DNA of 64,000 nucleotides, taken from positions 8,381,201 through 8,445,200 of the forward strand of contig OX621257.1 in assembly GCA_951640165.1 (NCBI GenBank). Direction: 5' to 3'. Positions 52,991 to 63,548 of the stretch are shown here, one piece after another. The notes under the pieces are model-generated. The model was not told the DNA's origin. It made no database searches and saw only the letters and a list, made by a program, of their open reading frames with translations. Position 1 is the first letter of the stretch; every line of letters begins with the position of its first letter. Origin of the DNA: Pseudoips prasinana. Lineage: Eukaryota; Arthropoda; Insecta; Lepidoptera; Nolidae. The translations under genes and the position numbers were made by a program.

Positions 52991-53554
52991 TTTTTGATGG
53001 GATATAAAATAATTGTTAGCACTTCAATAAAATGTGCATCGGTCAATATTCCAAAATTCTATTCCTTTTGAGATCAATAATAAAAAAAAAAACATAATTA
53101 GTTTATATGTTTTTACGCACCAAAAGTAATATGACATACTGTTTTATCCATATTTAGTGGTAATTAAAAATTATATGACAGTATTTTTCAAAATAAAATA
53201 TATGTCATGGTCACGATTAATCACAGTAAATTACCAAAACATTTAGGGAGTGTAGTTTTATTTCTGTTTTTTATAATTAGATAGATAAAGGTAGAACCAT
53301 TATTAGGTAGACACCATTTAGTAGGAATTGGTTAGTGAATAACTGTACATTTTATTATTTCACGTCTTCTTTTTCCCTGTATTCTTTAATACATGTTTCG
53401 CTACGCTCTCTTCTTTAGTATACTTATCATCTCTAGTCCATCATACTGTTGTCTGGAAAAGATGCAATAAGAACACCTATTGTATTTATGTTCATATTGT
53501 AATTAGATTTTCATGTAAATTTTTGTTGTGCACTAAACAGTTCTTATCGTAAGT
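52991..53554. other. Intron DNA, nothing recognised
   Basis: No coding frame or repeat boundary. Confidence 0.4.
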
Positions 53555-53700
53555 ATCTTCTACACGGTTGCAAACCAACGTCCCAACAGAGATCACACTG
53601 GTGGTTCCCATCCATCTAGACTGCTGTTGTGCAGTCTAGATGGATGGCAACCATCAGGGTTACCTCTGTTGGGAAGTTGGTTTTCAACCGTGTAGAAGAT
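53555..53700. repeat. 146-base palindrome
   Basis: Arms of about 70 bases (outermost ATCTTCTACACGGTTG) around the 6-base centre TGTTGT, with a few mismatches clustered away from the centre; CCATCTAGACTGC and its complement flank the loop perfectly. Could be a hairpin MITE. Confidence 0.85.
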
Positions 53701-53734
53701 GCTTTACTGTATAGCAAGTAAAACATCTAAATGT

Positions 53735-53930
53735 ATGATCGAAATGGCTGCGTGCTGAAGTCATGGCCTTAATAGGAATCTTTAGTACCGAGGCTATCTA
53801 ACTCTGAGTCGACCCGTGACCACGTCTGGTGCAATCCATGCCGAAACGTCGGGTAACCAAGGTAATGATTTGCCTATATCTTTATCGCGATTGAGACCCG
53901 TGTCCACAGTATATAAAAATGTGTACAAAT
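53735..53930 (+). repeat. Repeat with GCCGAAACGTCGGG motif
   Basis: Contains GTCGACCCGTGACCACG and GTGCAATCCATGCCGAAACG, resembling the GCGACGTTT/GTTGCATTGATCGTG repeat at 30690 and 42595 in reverse. Confidence 0.35.
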
Positions 53931-54565
53931 CGCGAAAGTTTAACAACATTAATATCTAACTCTCATCATAAAAATACTCACATCCATCGAGTTTTCTTAT
54001 TCTACGATTCCATTTTCAAAAGAAAATACAATTTAATTTGTATCTCCAAATAAAACAAAAACAACGAGAAAATATACGATGACTGATCGTTTTATGTTTT
54101 GTTTTAAGACATCAGGTTTGTTGAGCATAAATATTGTTTCTTCGGATGTTTTTAATAAGATTTTTATTTGTTTTGAAGGGTCACAACTTCTACAAAAAAT
54201 AAATTATTCATAAACGAAACTGTTGGACATAGATATTGCAAAAACAATATAGGATTAGTAATAAAATACAAAACAGAAATAATAAGATTATGGCAGCCAG
54301 TCATGGCTCTTAAGAGATCTTGATCTGAACATTATTTACATTTTCCTATTCTCCCCTGCTTCCATGTTATTTCCCACGATATGCAAATCTGAAGACATAA
54401 CGCCGCAATGGGAAAAACGTGACATTTCAGCCCAATTTTTTGGGGCTAATCCCTGCCTGAATCCGACACATTTCCTGTAAGTCAAAATCGATAGGTCCAC
54501 GAAAATAAAAAGGGTTTACGGTAAAGCTTTCCTAGATACTTGCTTATTAAGTCCAGATTGTTAGT
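53931..54565. other. Intron DNA, nothing recognised
   Basis: No coding frame or repeat boundary. Confidence 0.4.
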
Positions 54566-54570
54566 ACTTA

Positions 54571-54825
54571 CTTACTTATCGTATGTCCAGTGGTTACCCT
54601 AGTGTCAGAGATGTTCAAGTCGCCCTGTAGGACTCTGAAATGGCTTAACGACTGTTGCCTTATGGCTACAACCGGGACCGATAGCTTAACGTGCTCTACA
54701 AAGCACGGAAACGCTCAGACATTAAACCACTTTGGTGATCACCCATCTATGGACTGACCGTGAGCCTAGTTGCTTAACCTTGCCGATGACTTACAGACCG
54801 GTGAGAGCATCTAGCTATGAGCGTC
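54571..54825 (+). repeat. GTGGTTACCC repeat family, stand-alone copy
   Basis: Matches the insert at 7981-8240 along its whole length, which sets the family's ends near TTACTTATCG and GAGCATCTAGCTATGAGCG. Confidence 0.65.
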
Positions 54826-55039
54826 TTTTGCTATGAGATATATAGAATACAAGAAGAAAACACATTATTTAGGTAAAATAGCACAGAGATATTATTTATA
54901 TACCACTGGTTGCAGCGCTGGTGTTCTATCCTCTTTTCTTTCCGTACAATATTATAAAAACGGCCTTAGGTGCGACTCAATCGGTCCAAATTCAAACAAC
55001 AATATCAGACAAAAGACTTGCACAGCACTCAACGATTTC

Positions 55040-55245
55040 CAAAATGACTCATCTTACGTTACCCACCTTTAGCAATTTCCTTCCACTTCATCATTATCAT
55101 TATCTTTGTATCAGCCGGAAAACGTCCACAGTTTGAAATAGGTATCCCCAAAGTCTTCCACAATTTCCGTTTTCCCACTAACCGCGTCCAGTGTCTTCCA
55201 GCCACCCTCACGAGATTATCGGTCCATTCCGCCATTTAACACATA
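55040..55245 (-). mobile_element. Decayed LINE 3'-region fragment
   Basis: TTTCCTTCCACTTCATCATT, CAGCCGGAAAACGTCCACAG, CCCCAAAGTCTTCCACAATT and GAGATTATCGGTCCATTCCG occur in the same order as the related block at 27206-27620. Confidence 0.4.
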
Positions 55246-55281
55246 GAGTAGGCAGAGATAACGGATTTCCATTTTTTTGTT

Positions 55282-55528
55282 GTATCCTGGGACATAATTT
55301 ACACACGGCCATCTGATCCCAAACTAAGCAGCGCTTGTACTATGGAAACCTGATATACTACATATAGTAATTTTCTTTTGTAAATACGTACTTATATAGA
55401 TAAGCACACCCAGACTCAGGACAACCAGACATGTTCATGCACACAAATATTAGTCATGGGTGGGAATCGAACCCACGACCTACGGGATGGAAAGCAAGCA
55501 TTTGCCAACCACGCCAATAGACCCGTCG
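55282..55528 (-). repeat. SINE subfamily A
   Basis: A tail at the left (CCTGGGACATAATTTACACA), B box GGTCGTGGGTTCGATTCCC on the minus strand, head GGGTCTATTGGCGTGG. Confidence 0.8.
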
Positions 55529-55913
55529 ATTCATTTGTCACGAGCCCCTTAAATATTTTCAAATACATTTTAGAAGAACATGGTAATTTATAACCAGAAG
55601 TGTACCTACCGTTCATGAAAAATAACCCTGATTTAATGGTATTCACAGAATCTCTGTACTTTGAATATAAAATTAGGAGTAAAATTATAGTCTAGTTTCA
55701 ATACCAAATCAGTGAGCTTGAATAGCAGTTGATTAGCCTGTTTTTTCCTCTTACGAAAACGACTAAACAAATTATATTTTGGCGTGATTTTCTTTTAGGT
55801 GAAGCGTAACTTTTATTCCTTTATGACGAGTGTTTACAGTTGAAGCTTTATAGATTCTATATTTGCTAGATTATTTACAGGGTTCAAAATGAATTTTGTA
55901 TTATATTACTATT

Positions 55914-56165
55914 GACGGTCACCGTAGCCTAGTTGGTAGTGCTCCTGCCTACGAGGCTGGTGTTCGAATCCCATTAAGTGCAAATATTTGTGTGAATAGC
56001 ACGATTATTTGTTTCTGAGTCATGGATGTTTTCTATGTATATCAGTATTTATCTATCTATATAAGTATGTATATCGTCGCCTGGTACCCATAGTACAAGC
56101 TTTGCTTAGTTTGGGGCTGGGATGATCTGTGTGACATTGTCCCTAGATATTATTATTATTATTAA
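55914..56165 (+). repeat. SINE subfamily B
   Basis: Head GTCACCGTAGCCTAGTTGGT, B box GGTGTTCGAATCCCATT, a tail with GTACAAGCTTTGCTTAGTTT and ATT repeats. It is the clearest B copy. Confidence 0.8.
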
Positions 56166-56489
56166 TTTCAAAAATATTAAATTAATGGACGTCTCTGAGA
56201 TAAATACTAAGCGCTCATACTCAATTGTTTTCACCGCTCCTTAAGTGAGGTTAAGTTTTTTTTTTAATTTATTACCAGAACAAATAATATAAAGTTTGAG
56301 TACAGTTCTTACTGCAACTTAAACCACGGGGGTTTGTGTGTGACAGCAAATTCGATTCGACTCAATTTGGTCGGTTTAATGTACAATACTAAGTAAACAT
56401 ATAACTAAAAATAACAAATACAAAAGTAGGTACACATTGGCTTAGTTTTGACACAATCGTGACATAATGCTTTGTTTGTATCAGGAAAA

Positions 56490-56840
56490 TGGCATAACGA
56501 AGTTACAGTAGGTCTAACATGTATTCTTTTAGAACAGTTTTAATGTCGCACATTTTTATTTTATTTTGTACGGAGGCAGGTAGTTCGTTAATTAGCCACG
56601 GGATTAGATAAGCGGTAGTCCGCTCGCCATAGAAGTTTTTTGCTGGTGCAGTAACCAGTGCCTCTAGCACGAGTTCCTGCAGTTTACTTACTAGATCACA
56701 CGTACAGTTTCGTCCCATACATTGAGCACCAGAATTTTAGTTTATAATAGTTTCCACGAGAGGCGCTGATGCTCAATGTATGGGAGGAAACTGTACGTGT
56801 TATCGAGTAAGTAAACTGCAGGAACTCGTGCTAGAGGCAC
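56490..56840 (-). mobile_element. LINE C-terminal fragment with an inverted 5' duplication
   Basis: The minus-strand frame 56718-56503 encodes KLQELVLEALVTAPAKNFYGERTTAYLIPWLINELP...VLKEYML, the tail of a CR1/Jockey-like LINE. Bases 56765-56840 repeat 56658-56732 in inverted orientation with few mismatches and a 32-base spacer, forming a large foldback at the element's 5' side. Confidence 0.65.
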
Positions 56841-56889
56841 AGTTTATTTTGCGCGACGCGTCTTGTATACACAGGATGATTTAAGTACT

Positions 56890-57015
56890 TAGGTCCGTGG
56901 TCAGTCTATAGTTGGGTAACCGCCAAAGGGGGTTAATTTCTGAGCGTTGCCGTCCTTCGGAGGGTACGATGAGTCTGTCCCGGTTGTAACTAGCTATTAT
57001 AGCATGTCAGAGGTC
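56890..57015 (-). repeat. GTGGTTACCC repeat fragment
   Basis: Minus-strand text matches the family seen at 7981 and 54571 (GGTTACCCAACTATAGACTG, GCTAGTTACAACCGGGACAG). Confidence 0.45.
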
Positions 57016-57775
57016 TACAGACGTTAAAATTATGTTTTATACTAGTACTCGTAGGTTCTGCGCATTAAAACTCCGAGATATTTTCCACACACAATATTTA
57101 ATCGAACAGAGTAACGTTCTCATCTACCGTCGTACAAAGAATGCCTCTTTAATAATTCTTCTACCCTATTTATATTTTTATCAGTGACAACCATTTGAAA
57201 GTCTAATATCGATTATTAATAGTTTTAAGATGTAAAATTATTATAGAGTTATTATAGTAATTAATAAAATGATAATCACTAATCAAATAAATAATCACAG
57301 TGTAAAAATATTATTATAACATAGCAGCTACGTCATAACCATAACCGTTGCGCGGCTATTGAGTACTTGATAACAACTAGACTTGATTGATATATTAACT
57401 GCTCAGATCTCAATTTCCACTTACAAAATGACTTGTCACTTTTGGAGGACCTAATAATATAAAACTTCATAAAGAAAGATTTCAATTTCAATTAAATTAG
57501 ATTTCTTACAAAACAAATTAAATTAATTTCGGGACTCGGATCTATAATACTATAGGCAATGTCGATGAGTGTCTATTCCTTTGTGTGTGTGTCTATGAGT
57601 GTGTCATTACAAGTATTGCGTGTGTCGCACACACACATAATACCTACACAGTTATAGGCCATAAGGCAAATAATTCCTTAAAACTTTATTTACATACTTA
57701 TTTTTTGCTTAGTTATTTGTCATACTTAGTAATTTGCGGGGTAATAAATATATGTCAATATTTAGTAATTCTGTA
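57016..57775. other. AT-rich intron DNA, nothing recognised
   Basis: Small GT-rich patch at 57580-57640. No gene. Confidence 0.4.
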
Positions 57776-58203
57776 ATATCCTGGGACATAATAATAATAT
57801 CCTGAGCCATTATTTACTCAGCCATCTTATACCAAACTAAGCAGAGCTTGTACTATAGAAACCAGATAACTGATATCCTACTAATATTATAAATGCAAAA
57901 GTTTGTGACTGTGTGACTGTATGTTTGTTACTTCTTCACGTCTTTTGCGGACTCGGAGCGATTTTAATAAAATTTGGTATGGAGTTAGCTGACACTCTGG
58001 ATTAACGCATAGGTTATAATTTATAAAGTTTAACGCGGGTATAACCGCGGGGCACAGCTAGTACTACATATACTTATATAGATAATTATACCCAGACTCA
58101 GGACAAACAGACATGTTCATGCACACAAATATTTATCCTGGGTGAGCATCGAACCCATGGCGTGAAAAGCAAGCATTTGCCAACCACGCCAACAGGCCCG
58201 TCG
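57776..58203 (-). repeat. SINE subfamily A interrupted by a Helitron
   Basis: The tail (57776-57875) and the body plus head (58062-58203) are collinear with 44743-45005 once the insert is removed. It ends 46-48 bases before the Osiris exon 2. Confidence 0.85.
57876..58061 (+). mobile_element. Helitron, 186 bp, with exact insertion site
   Basis: It starts TCCTACTAATATTATAAATG and ends GGGGCACAGCTAG. Flanks GATA|...|TACTAC join to GATATACTAC as in the empty site at 44743-45005. No target duplication. Confidence 0.9.
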
Positions 58204-58248
58204 ATTTTGCATGTTAACAACTTCAAACATATTTTCTTTTAATTCCAG

Positions 58249-58424
58249 CTCGTGGTAAAAAGAAGAAACTCGCAGTAATTGTTCCTCTGTTGACGTTGAT
58301 GGCCAGTATCAAGACCAAACTGCTGCTCATACCAATACTGCTGGCTGTGATGCTGATAAAGAAGCTCCTGCTCATTGCTGCTCTCCTGGTACCCAGTTTG
58401 CTGAGCACACTGAAGGCTTGCAAG
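58249..58424 (+). CDS. Osiris-family protein, second coding exon
   Basis: The acceptor TTTTAATTCCAG ends at 58248. The first two bases, CT, complete the split codon from 23105 (G+CT = Ala150), and 58 further codons follow to a donor AAG|GTAGTT at 58424/58425 (phase 0). The exon encodes RGKKKKLAVIVPLL followed by a long Leu/Ile/Ala-rich hydrophobic stretch (about residues 157-203), ending STLKACK. A basic patch followed by a hydrophobic putative membrane segment is the expected middle of an Osiris protein. The later AQxLAY-type motif and C-terminus are not in the window, so at least one more exon lies to the right. Nothing between the two exons extends the frame. Confidence 0.83.
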
Positions 58425-58569
58425 GTAGTTTTATTAATTTATTAGACTTAGTATTATAACTCCTGTAACTAGAAATGAGGATATCCCCGAAGCGATATTA
58501 TCTGGTCCTGTCATGTAACCCTATAATTGCCATGGGTGACTTCTTATCCCATTGATTTGTGATGCAACA

Positions 58570-58780
58570 TTATTTTTTCTTAAAAACAACGCCTGCACTA
58601 GGGACTCTAATTCCTGTGTCGCGGGGTATGTTCCAAACATATAATAGACGGACACAAATTACATCCAGACTCAGAACAACTATTTATGGGTCACACAAAA
58701 AGTTATCTAGCGTGGGACTCAAACCCGCGACACGAAGCGGTGAGACGACTGTCTTAGCCACTACGCCACATGTGCAGTCG
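58570..58780 (-). repeat. SINE subfamily C
   Basis: The minus-strand head GACTGCACATGTGGCGTAG is followed by the B box TCGCGGGTTTGAGTCCC. It lies in the third intron of the Osiris gene. Confidence 0.75.
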
Positions 58781-58895
58781 AAACTTAAAGTTCTTATAAT
58801 ATCTGGAAGTACGGCGCATAGGGAAAGGAAAATAATAACTATTTGAATCTTCGTCGTTCATTGGAGATTTTCTGGTGCTGGAAAATGTTAGAATA

Positions 58896-59080
58896 AAATA
58901 ATAATATCCTGGGACATTATTTACACACGGCCATCTGATCCCAAACTAAGCAGAGCTTGTATTATGGAAACCATAATATACTACTTTTCTTTTGTAAATA
59001 CATACTTATATAGATAAATTACACCCAGACTCAGAACAAATAGGCATGTTGATGCAGACAAACATTTGTCCTGGGTCCTG
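58896..59080 (-). repeat. SINE subfamily A, head missing
   Basis: ATAATAATATCCTGGGACAT tail at the left, truncated near CAAACATTTGTCCTGGG. Confidence 0.75.
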
Positions 59081-59486
59081 AAAAAAAAAACAGAAACGTC
59101 AAATATAGCTGATAGAAAATATAGAGACAGCTGCATCCGGTATTATATATATTAAATAAACTTCATAGTTATAAGTGCCGCATGGCTGGCATGATATCCC
59201 CCTCTGTTATACCCCCCAAATGGGGTACGTAGACGTGCGGGAACATTAGGTATGATGTTACTTTGGTAATTTCCCATTAAATTACTCGTAATCAATCAAT
59301 CAATCATTTATTTGGATGAATATGGTAAATACAAAATACAGATCTTAAAAAATAAAATTATAGGAACAACATATTCTGCCAATATTTGGCGTACAAAATT
59401 AAATTTTATAATAGTTACAGTAATATAAATAATAAACAATAATAATAATGTAATATGTATAATAATAATGATATGCAGTTCTTATA

Positions 59487-60575
59487 TTATTCTAGCGTGT
59501 CACTAAGAAAATCTGCAGTTGAGTAATAGCACTTTTGAATTAAGAGGCTCTTTATTTTCTTTTTAAACATAATTATATTTAAGTTTTTGTACGAGTCTGG
59601 AAACTTATTATTAATTTTTGGAGCTAGACAAAAGATGCTTTTCCACATAAGAGTTGTATTAGCTCTACCCATACACAGGTTATCTCTGCGCCTATTACGT
59701 ATAGATACATCAGATAATTTAGTGAACAAATGAGGGTTCGATTTTACGAATAACGCTGTTTCTAGAATATATAGAGATGTAAGTGTAAGAATTTTGTATT
59801 TAATAAAATATTGTTTGCAACTATCAGTAAATTCTATACTAAACATAGCTCTTATGCATCTTTTCTGGGACTTAAATACAATCTCTTTATTCGTAGAATT
59901 TCCCCAGAAGATAATGCCATATCTCAATACAGATGCAACAATACCATGGTATGCAGTAAGTAGTGCCTCAGTGTTCACTATTGGAGCTAGCTTATATAAA
60001 GCATAGGCCGAACTATTAATTTTTTTACAAAGGGCATCTATATGCGCTTTCCAATTTAGCTGTCTATCAATAACTAAGCCAAGAAATTTAGTACTGTCAG
60101 TTTCCAAGATTTCAATATTTTCATGTTTAATATGAATATTTGACTTTTCAGCCGTCCTTTGATTGAAATGCATAATTTGAGTTTTTTTAAGATTTATTTT
60201 TAAGTTATTGTTTTCCATCCATGATATTATTGACGATAACGTATCCTTTATATCAGTTTCATACGACTCCCTTTTATCACATGACACAGTTACTGTACTG
60301 TCGTCTGCAAAAAACGTCATCGGATGTTTTATTGCCTTAGGTAGATCGTTAATGTATATAACAAATAATAGAGGACCCAATACACTCCCTTGTGGTACCC
60401 CAAATGATACTGTTCGGTCTGTAGATAAATACATATGTTCAGTTTTTGTTTTTAAGTTAAGTCTATTTATACAGGTTAATTGTTTTCTACTTTGGAGATA
60501 TGATTTTAATAACTGAAGTACGTTGCCTCTAATACCGTAAGACTCTAATTTATTAATAAGAATGTCATGATCCAC
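59487..60575 (-). CDS. RT palm and C-terminal frame of the inactivated LINE
   Basis: A 362-codon open frame. It has GVPQGSVLGPLLFVIYINDLP, the catalytic FADD (variant of YADD), NNNLKINLKKTQIMHF, and a C-terminal tail with NNKFPDSYKNLNIIMFKKKIK. It starts just after the nonsense codon in the DxTKAFD motif, so it cannot be translated as part of a whole RT. Confidence 0.75.
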   Translation of the reverse strand: MDHDILINKLESYGIRGNVLQLLKSYLQSRKQLTCINRLNLKTKTEHMYLSTDRTVSFGVPQGSVLGPLLFVIYINDLPKAIKHPMTFFADDSTVTVSCDKRESYETDIKDTLSSIISWMENNNLKINLKKTQIMHFNQRTAEKSNIHIKHENIEILETDSTKFLGLVIDRQLNWKAHIDALCKKINSSAYALYKLAPIVNTEALLTAYHGIVASVLRYGIIFWGNSTNKEIVFKSQKRCIRAMFSIEFTDSCKQYFIKYKILTLTSLYILETALFVKSNPHLFTKLSDVSIRNRRRDNLCMGRANTTLMWKSIFCLAPKINNKFPDSYKNLNIIMFKKKIKSLLIQKCYYSTADFLSDTLE

Positions 60576-60701
60576 GTAATCAAAAGCTTAGGTCATATCG
60601 CAGTATATGGCACAAATCGGTATTTTTTTATCTATGTTTGTCATTATTGTTTTTAGGAAGTCATAAATGGCCGCGTTTATTGGTAGATTTTTTCGTAAAC
60701 C

Positions 60702-61673
60702 CTATCGTTCCTTACACAATATATATTTTTTTTCAAGATATGAATAAAGGTTACAATAAATAAATTTTTCAAAAATTTTAGAGCATACTGACAGATTTGT
60801 AATAGGTCTATAGTTTTGTATCAGCTCTTTATTTTCTTTTTTGTGCAAAGGTCTGATGATTGATATCTTCAATGCTTCTGGAAAAACACCATAAAATATG
60901 CAAAGATTAAGTATAAAACTTATGTGTTCAGATATTAAATCCGCTACGTATTGAATTATTTTGGTAGAAATCTCATCATGTCCAACACTATTTGAATTTT
61001 TAAGGCCTTTAATTATATTGTAAATGTCAGTTGGCGTGGAAGGAATCATAAACATTGATTTTAATGGAATATTATTAATGTATTTTGTAGCATTTTTACC
61101 CCTATTTTGCATTGGAATAATTTTGTCTATAAAGTGACTATTAAATTTATTTTCTATTATATCAGGGTCATATATAATTGTGTCATCTATTAAAATTTGA
61201 TCTACAGATTCATTAGGTAAATTGAAATTCGAATTTTTAATAATACTCCACGTTGTTTTGTTTTTATTAGTTGAGGTATTAATATTGTAATTATTTTGTG
61301 ACTTTTTTGTTAACTTTATAATTTTTTTTAATAATTTTGTGTATTTCTTATATTCTGATTTATTTCTATCTGTAGGTTTCAATCTAGCTTTCCATAGCAT
61401 TTCTCTTTTTTTTGAGCTACATGTTTTGATGCCACGTGAAATCAGTTTAATTTTTTTATTCACTGTAATTGTGCTAAGTTTACATGGAAAACACAAATCA
61501 TAGAACAATTTAAATTGTTCTCTAAATAAATCAAATGCCTTGTTTGGGGCATCTGTTCTATAAATTTCGGAGAATGTTAAGCTCTTAAGGCAGGATCTGA
61601 ATTTCATCCTATTTTCACATGAATAATCTCTATGCTTTCTACGCCAATATTTAATTATACATCTTTTATTCAT
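60702..61673 (-). CDS. Linker and RT fingers frame of the inactivated LINE
   Basis: 323 codons. The Lys-rich linker (KKSQNNYNINTSTNKNKTTWSIIKN) precedes GLKNSNSVGHDEISTKIIQ and ISIIRPLHKKENKELIQNYRPITNLSVCSKIFEKFI, the standard RT 0-1 motifs. It ends at a TAG in place of a Gln codon. Confidence 0.7.
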   Translation of the reverse strand: MNKRCIIKYWRRKHRDYSCENRMKFRSCLKSLTFSEIYRTDAPNKAFDLFREQFKLFYDLCFPCKLSTITVNKKIKLISRGIKTCSSKKREMLWKARLKPTDRNKSEYKKYTKLLKKIIKLTKKSQNNYNINTSTNKNKTTWSIIKNSNFNLPNESVDQILIDDTIIYDPDIIENKFNSHFIDKIIPMQNRGKNATKYINNIPLKSMFMIPSTPTDIYNIIKGLKNSNSVGHDEISTKIIQYVADLISEHISFILNLCIFYGVFPEALKISIIRPLHKKENKELIQNYRPITNLSVCSKIFEKFIYCNLYSYLEKKYILCKER

Positions 61674-62300
61674 GGGGCAGTGAAGGACTGAGCAGTATGG
61701 TCAGAAAGAGCCAATTCAATAACTTCCGCTCTACATGTTCTGTTGAAATTATGGGCAAAATTATCTAAACATGTTTGACTAATTAATCTAGTTGGTTGTT
61801 CTAATGCTAATGTTAAATTGGAACTTTGCAATAAATGTTTAAGTTCTTGTGTAATATTGGTATTCTTCAATACATCAATATTTAAGTCGCCTGCTATAAT
61901 AATTTTCTCAAACTTTTTCCTATTTATAAGCAACAGTAGTTGCTCCAACTTATTGAAAAATACATGCAAATTTCCTGTTTTAGGTACCCTGTACAGACAT
62001 ATAATTACTATTTTGTAATGAATCAATTCTACAGCACAACATTCAAATACGTTAGTTACAGAAATTGATGAGACTTCTGACAACTCTCTTCATAAGTATC
62101 CATTTCTAATCAGAATACACGACCCACCTCTCTTTTGGTTTTGTCTACTGAAAAGTGCTGCTAAACAATAATTTGGTACATCTAAGTAGGTTTCATAACC
62201 TGCCATCATAAAATGTTCTGTAATATTGTGAAGGTATGATAAAATACAAGATAGAAAACCCTTTTCCAATGTTTTATTCCTTGAATTTCTTTAAACAAAG

Positions 62301-63216
62301 GCTGCAATATTACCCTTTACATTATTTTGTAGAGGCAGATGAGTAATATTACTAATATTTTTGTAGTCCTCAGGGCTTCGATACCGTAAAAAAGGAATTT
62401 TTCAAACACGTAATTAACGGACAAAAAATATGCCCAGAGTACGAACAACAAATATGGTATTGGTCACTCAAAAATTGTCTTGTTGGGACTCAAATGTGTA
62501 ACACAAGGGTGCACCAAATTAACCAATGAGTCACTCGTGCACACAAGTTTATATATTAATAAAGTGGACCACACAACCACAATACGAGATAAACTCTGTT
62601 TGGAGGTCAGTGTGCAGACTCGTCAACTTGACACTGTACACTTATTTATTTCAACAACTTCATACGTTCACACGGCTTCAAATCAAGCTATACATTTCCA
62701 ATATAAGCTGACCTCTCATTGTATGGAAATCCTATACAATGCGGGACCAGCTCACACTAGAAATGTACAGCTTGATAGGTACCCGTGTATACCTCGTACT
62801 TTTACCAATAGTGTCTCTATATTTTCGTATTATTTTTTACATATTTCACACCGCGACCTTTTAAACATTTTTTTTCACAAAAGTTGTAAATTTCCCGTGA
62901 CCTCCAATCACACTACTTTTAATATGGAGGTTATTTTCGTGTCAAAAGGTCGTAGTTTACCAGTAGACGATAAATAACGTTTATAGTCGAACCCTTAATT
63001 ATTCAGCTCCACCTTAATTAAGTTGCTATAAGGCTTTACCCGATTGTAACTTAAGAGCTAATAAATTTATTTTTTCATACAATTTAACAAAAAATACAGT
63101 TATTTAGTATTTCAAACCACGAAAACGTGTGCTTCGAGTATAAAAAATACAAGTAATCGTAAAATGACAAAAACATATTTGCTTGTATTTCGTAACGAAA
63201 AGGTGACTTTTATTAA
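62301..63216. other. Intron DNA, one weak SINE fragment
   Basis: 62390-62545 resembles a minus-strand SINE subfamily C piece (TTTGAGTCCCAACAAGAC on the minus strand). The 165-codon plus frame at 62480-62977 overlaps it, has no known domain and is not accepted as a gene. Confidence 0.35.
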
Positions 63217-63412
63217 ACGTGTGGCACATCAGTTACTACAGTCACCTCGCCACTTCGTGTTCCTAGTTCGATTCCCGCATAGGACAAATATTTGTGTGAC
63301 CCATAAATAGTTGTTCCGAGGAAGGATGGACTTTATGTGTTAATTTTGTTGTCAATGTTTGTAAAGTACCCTGCGACACAGGGATTTATTACCTAGTGTT
63401 AGTACTTTTTTT
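63217..63412 (+). repeat. SINE subfamily C
   Basis: A head AACGTGTGGCACATCAGTTA, B box CCTAGTTCGATTCCC, a body GTGTGACCCATAAATAGTTG and the end CCTGCGACACAGGGATTTAT. Confidence 0.75.
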
Positions 63413-63548
63413 TAAACCTAGGCAGAAAAATTGTCACAACCATTTTCTGTATTGTAACGTGAGAATAATTTAAGTTCCATTTACAATCTTCCGTTTTATC
63501 ACTTAAACTACGTTAGCCTTTAGAGTTAGCAAAACAAAAAAGTCATTC

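Larger units (their letters stand above)
23106..58248 (+). other. Giant intron 2 of the Osiris gene (about 35.1 kb)
   Basis: It is bounded by GTGAG at 23106 and CCAG at 58245-58248, with matching phase 1 on both sides. Almost all recognisable content is transposable: LINEs, SINEs, Helitrons, TIR elements and a satellite array. A MITE begins 16 bases after the donor, and a Helitron-interrupted SINE ends 48 bases before the acceptor. Confidence 0.8.
59288..62300 (-). pseudogene. LINE with endonuclease and RT (Jockey/CR1 superfamily), inactivated
   Basis: On the minus strand, endonuclease-region text starts near 62230 (AGYETYLDVPNYCLAALF, broken by a stop near 62090) and continues in 62083-61670 (CLYRVPKTGN, AGDLNIDVL, ALSDHTAQS). 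A one-base frameshift at about 61670 leads into 61673-60702 (RT linker and fingers: RPLHKKENKELIQNYRPITNLS). A stop at 60702 (ER*GFRKN) and another near 60590 (DMT*AFDYVDH, in the catalytic motif) precede the RT palm and C-terminus at 60575-59487 (FGVPQGSVLGP, FFADDSTV, STKFLGLVID). The 3' tail is (GATT)n at 59288-59303. Few lesions, so moderately young. Confidence 0.8.

Noticed and set aside
62480..62977. 165-codon plus-strand frame
   Set aside because: No recognisable domain. It overlaps a SINE fragment and lies in an intron; length alone is not convincing in AT-rich DNA.
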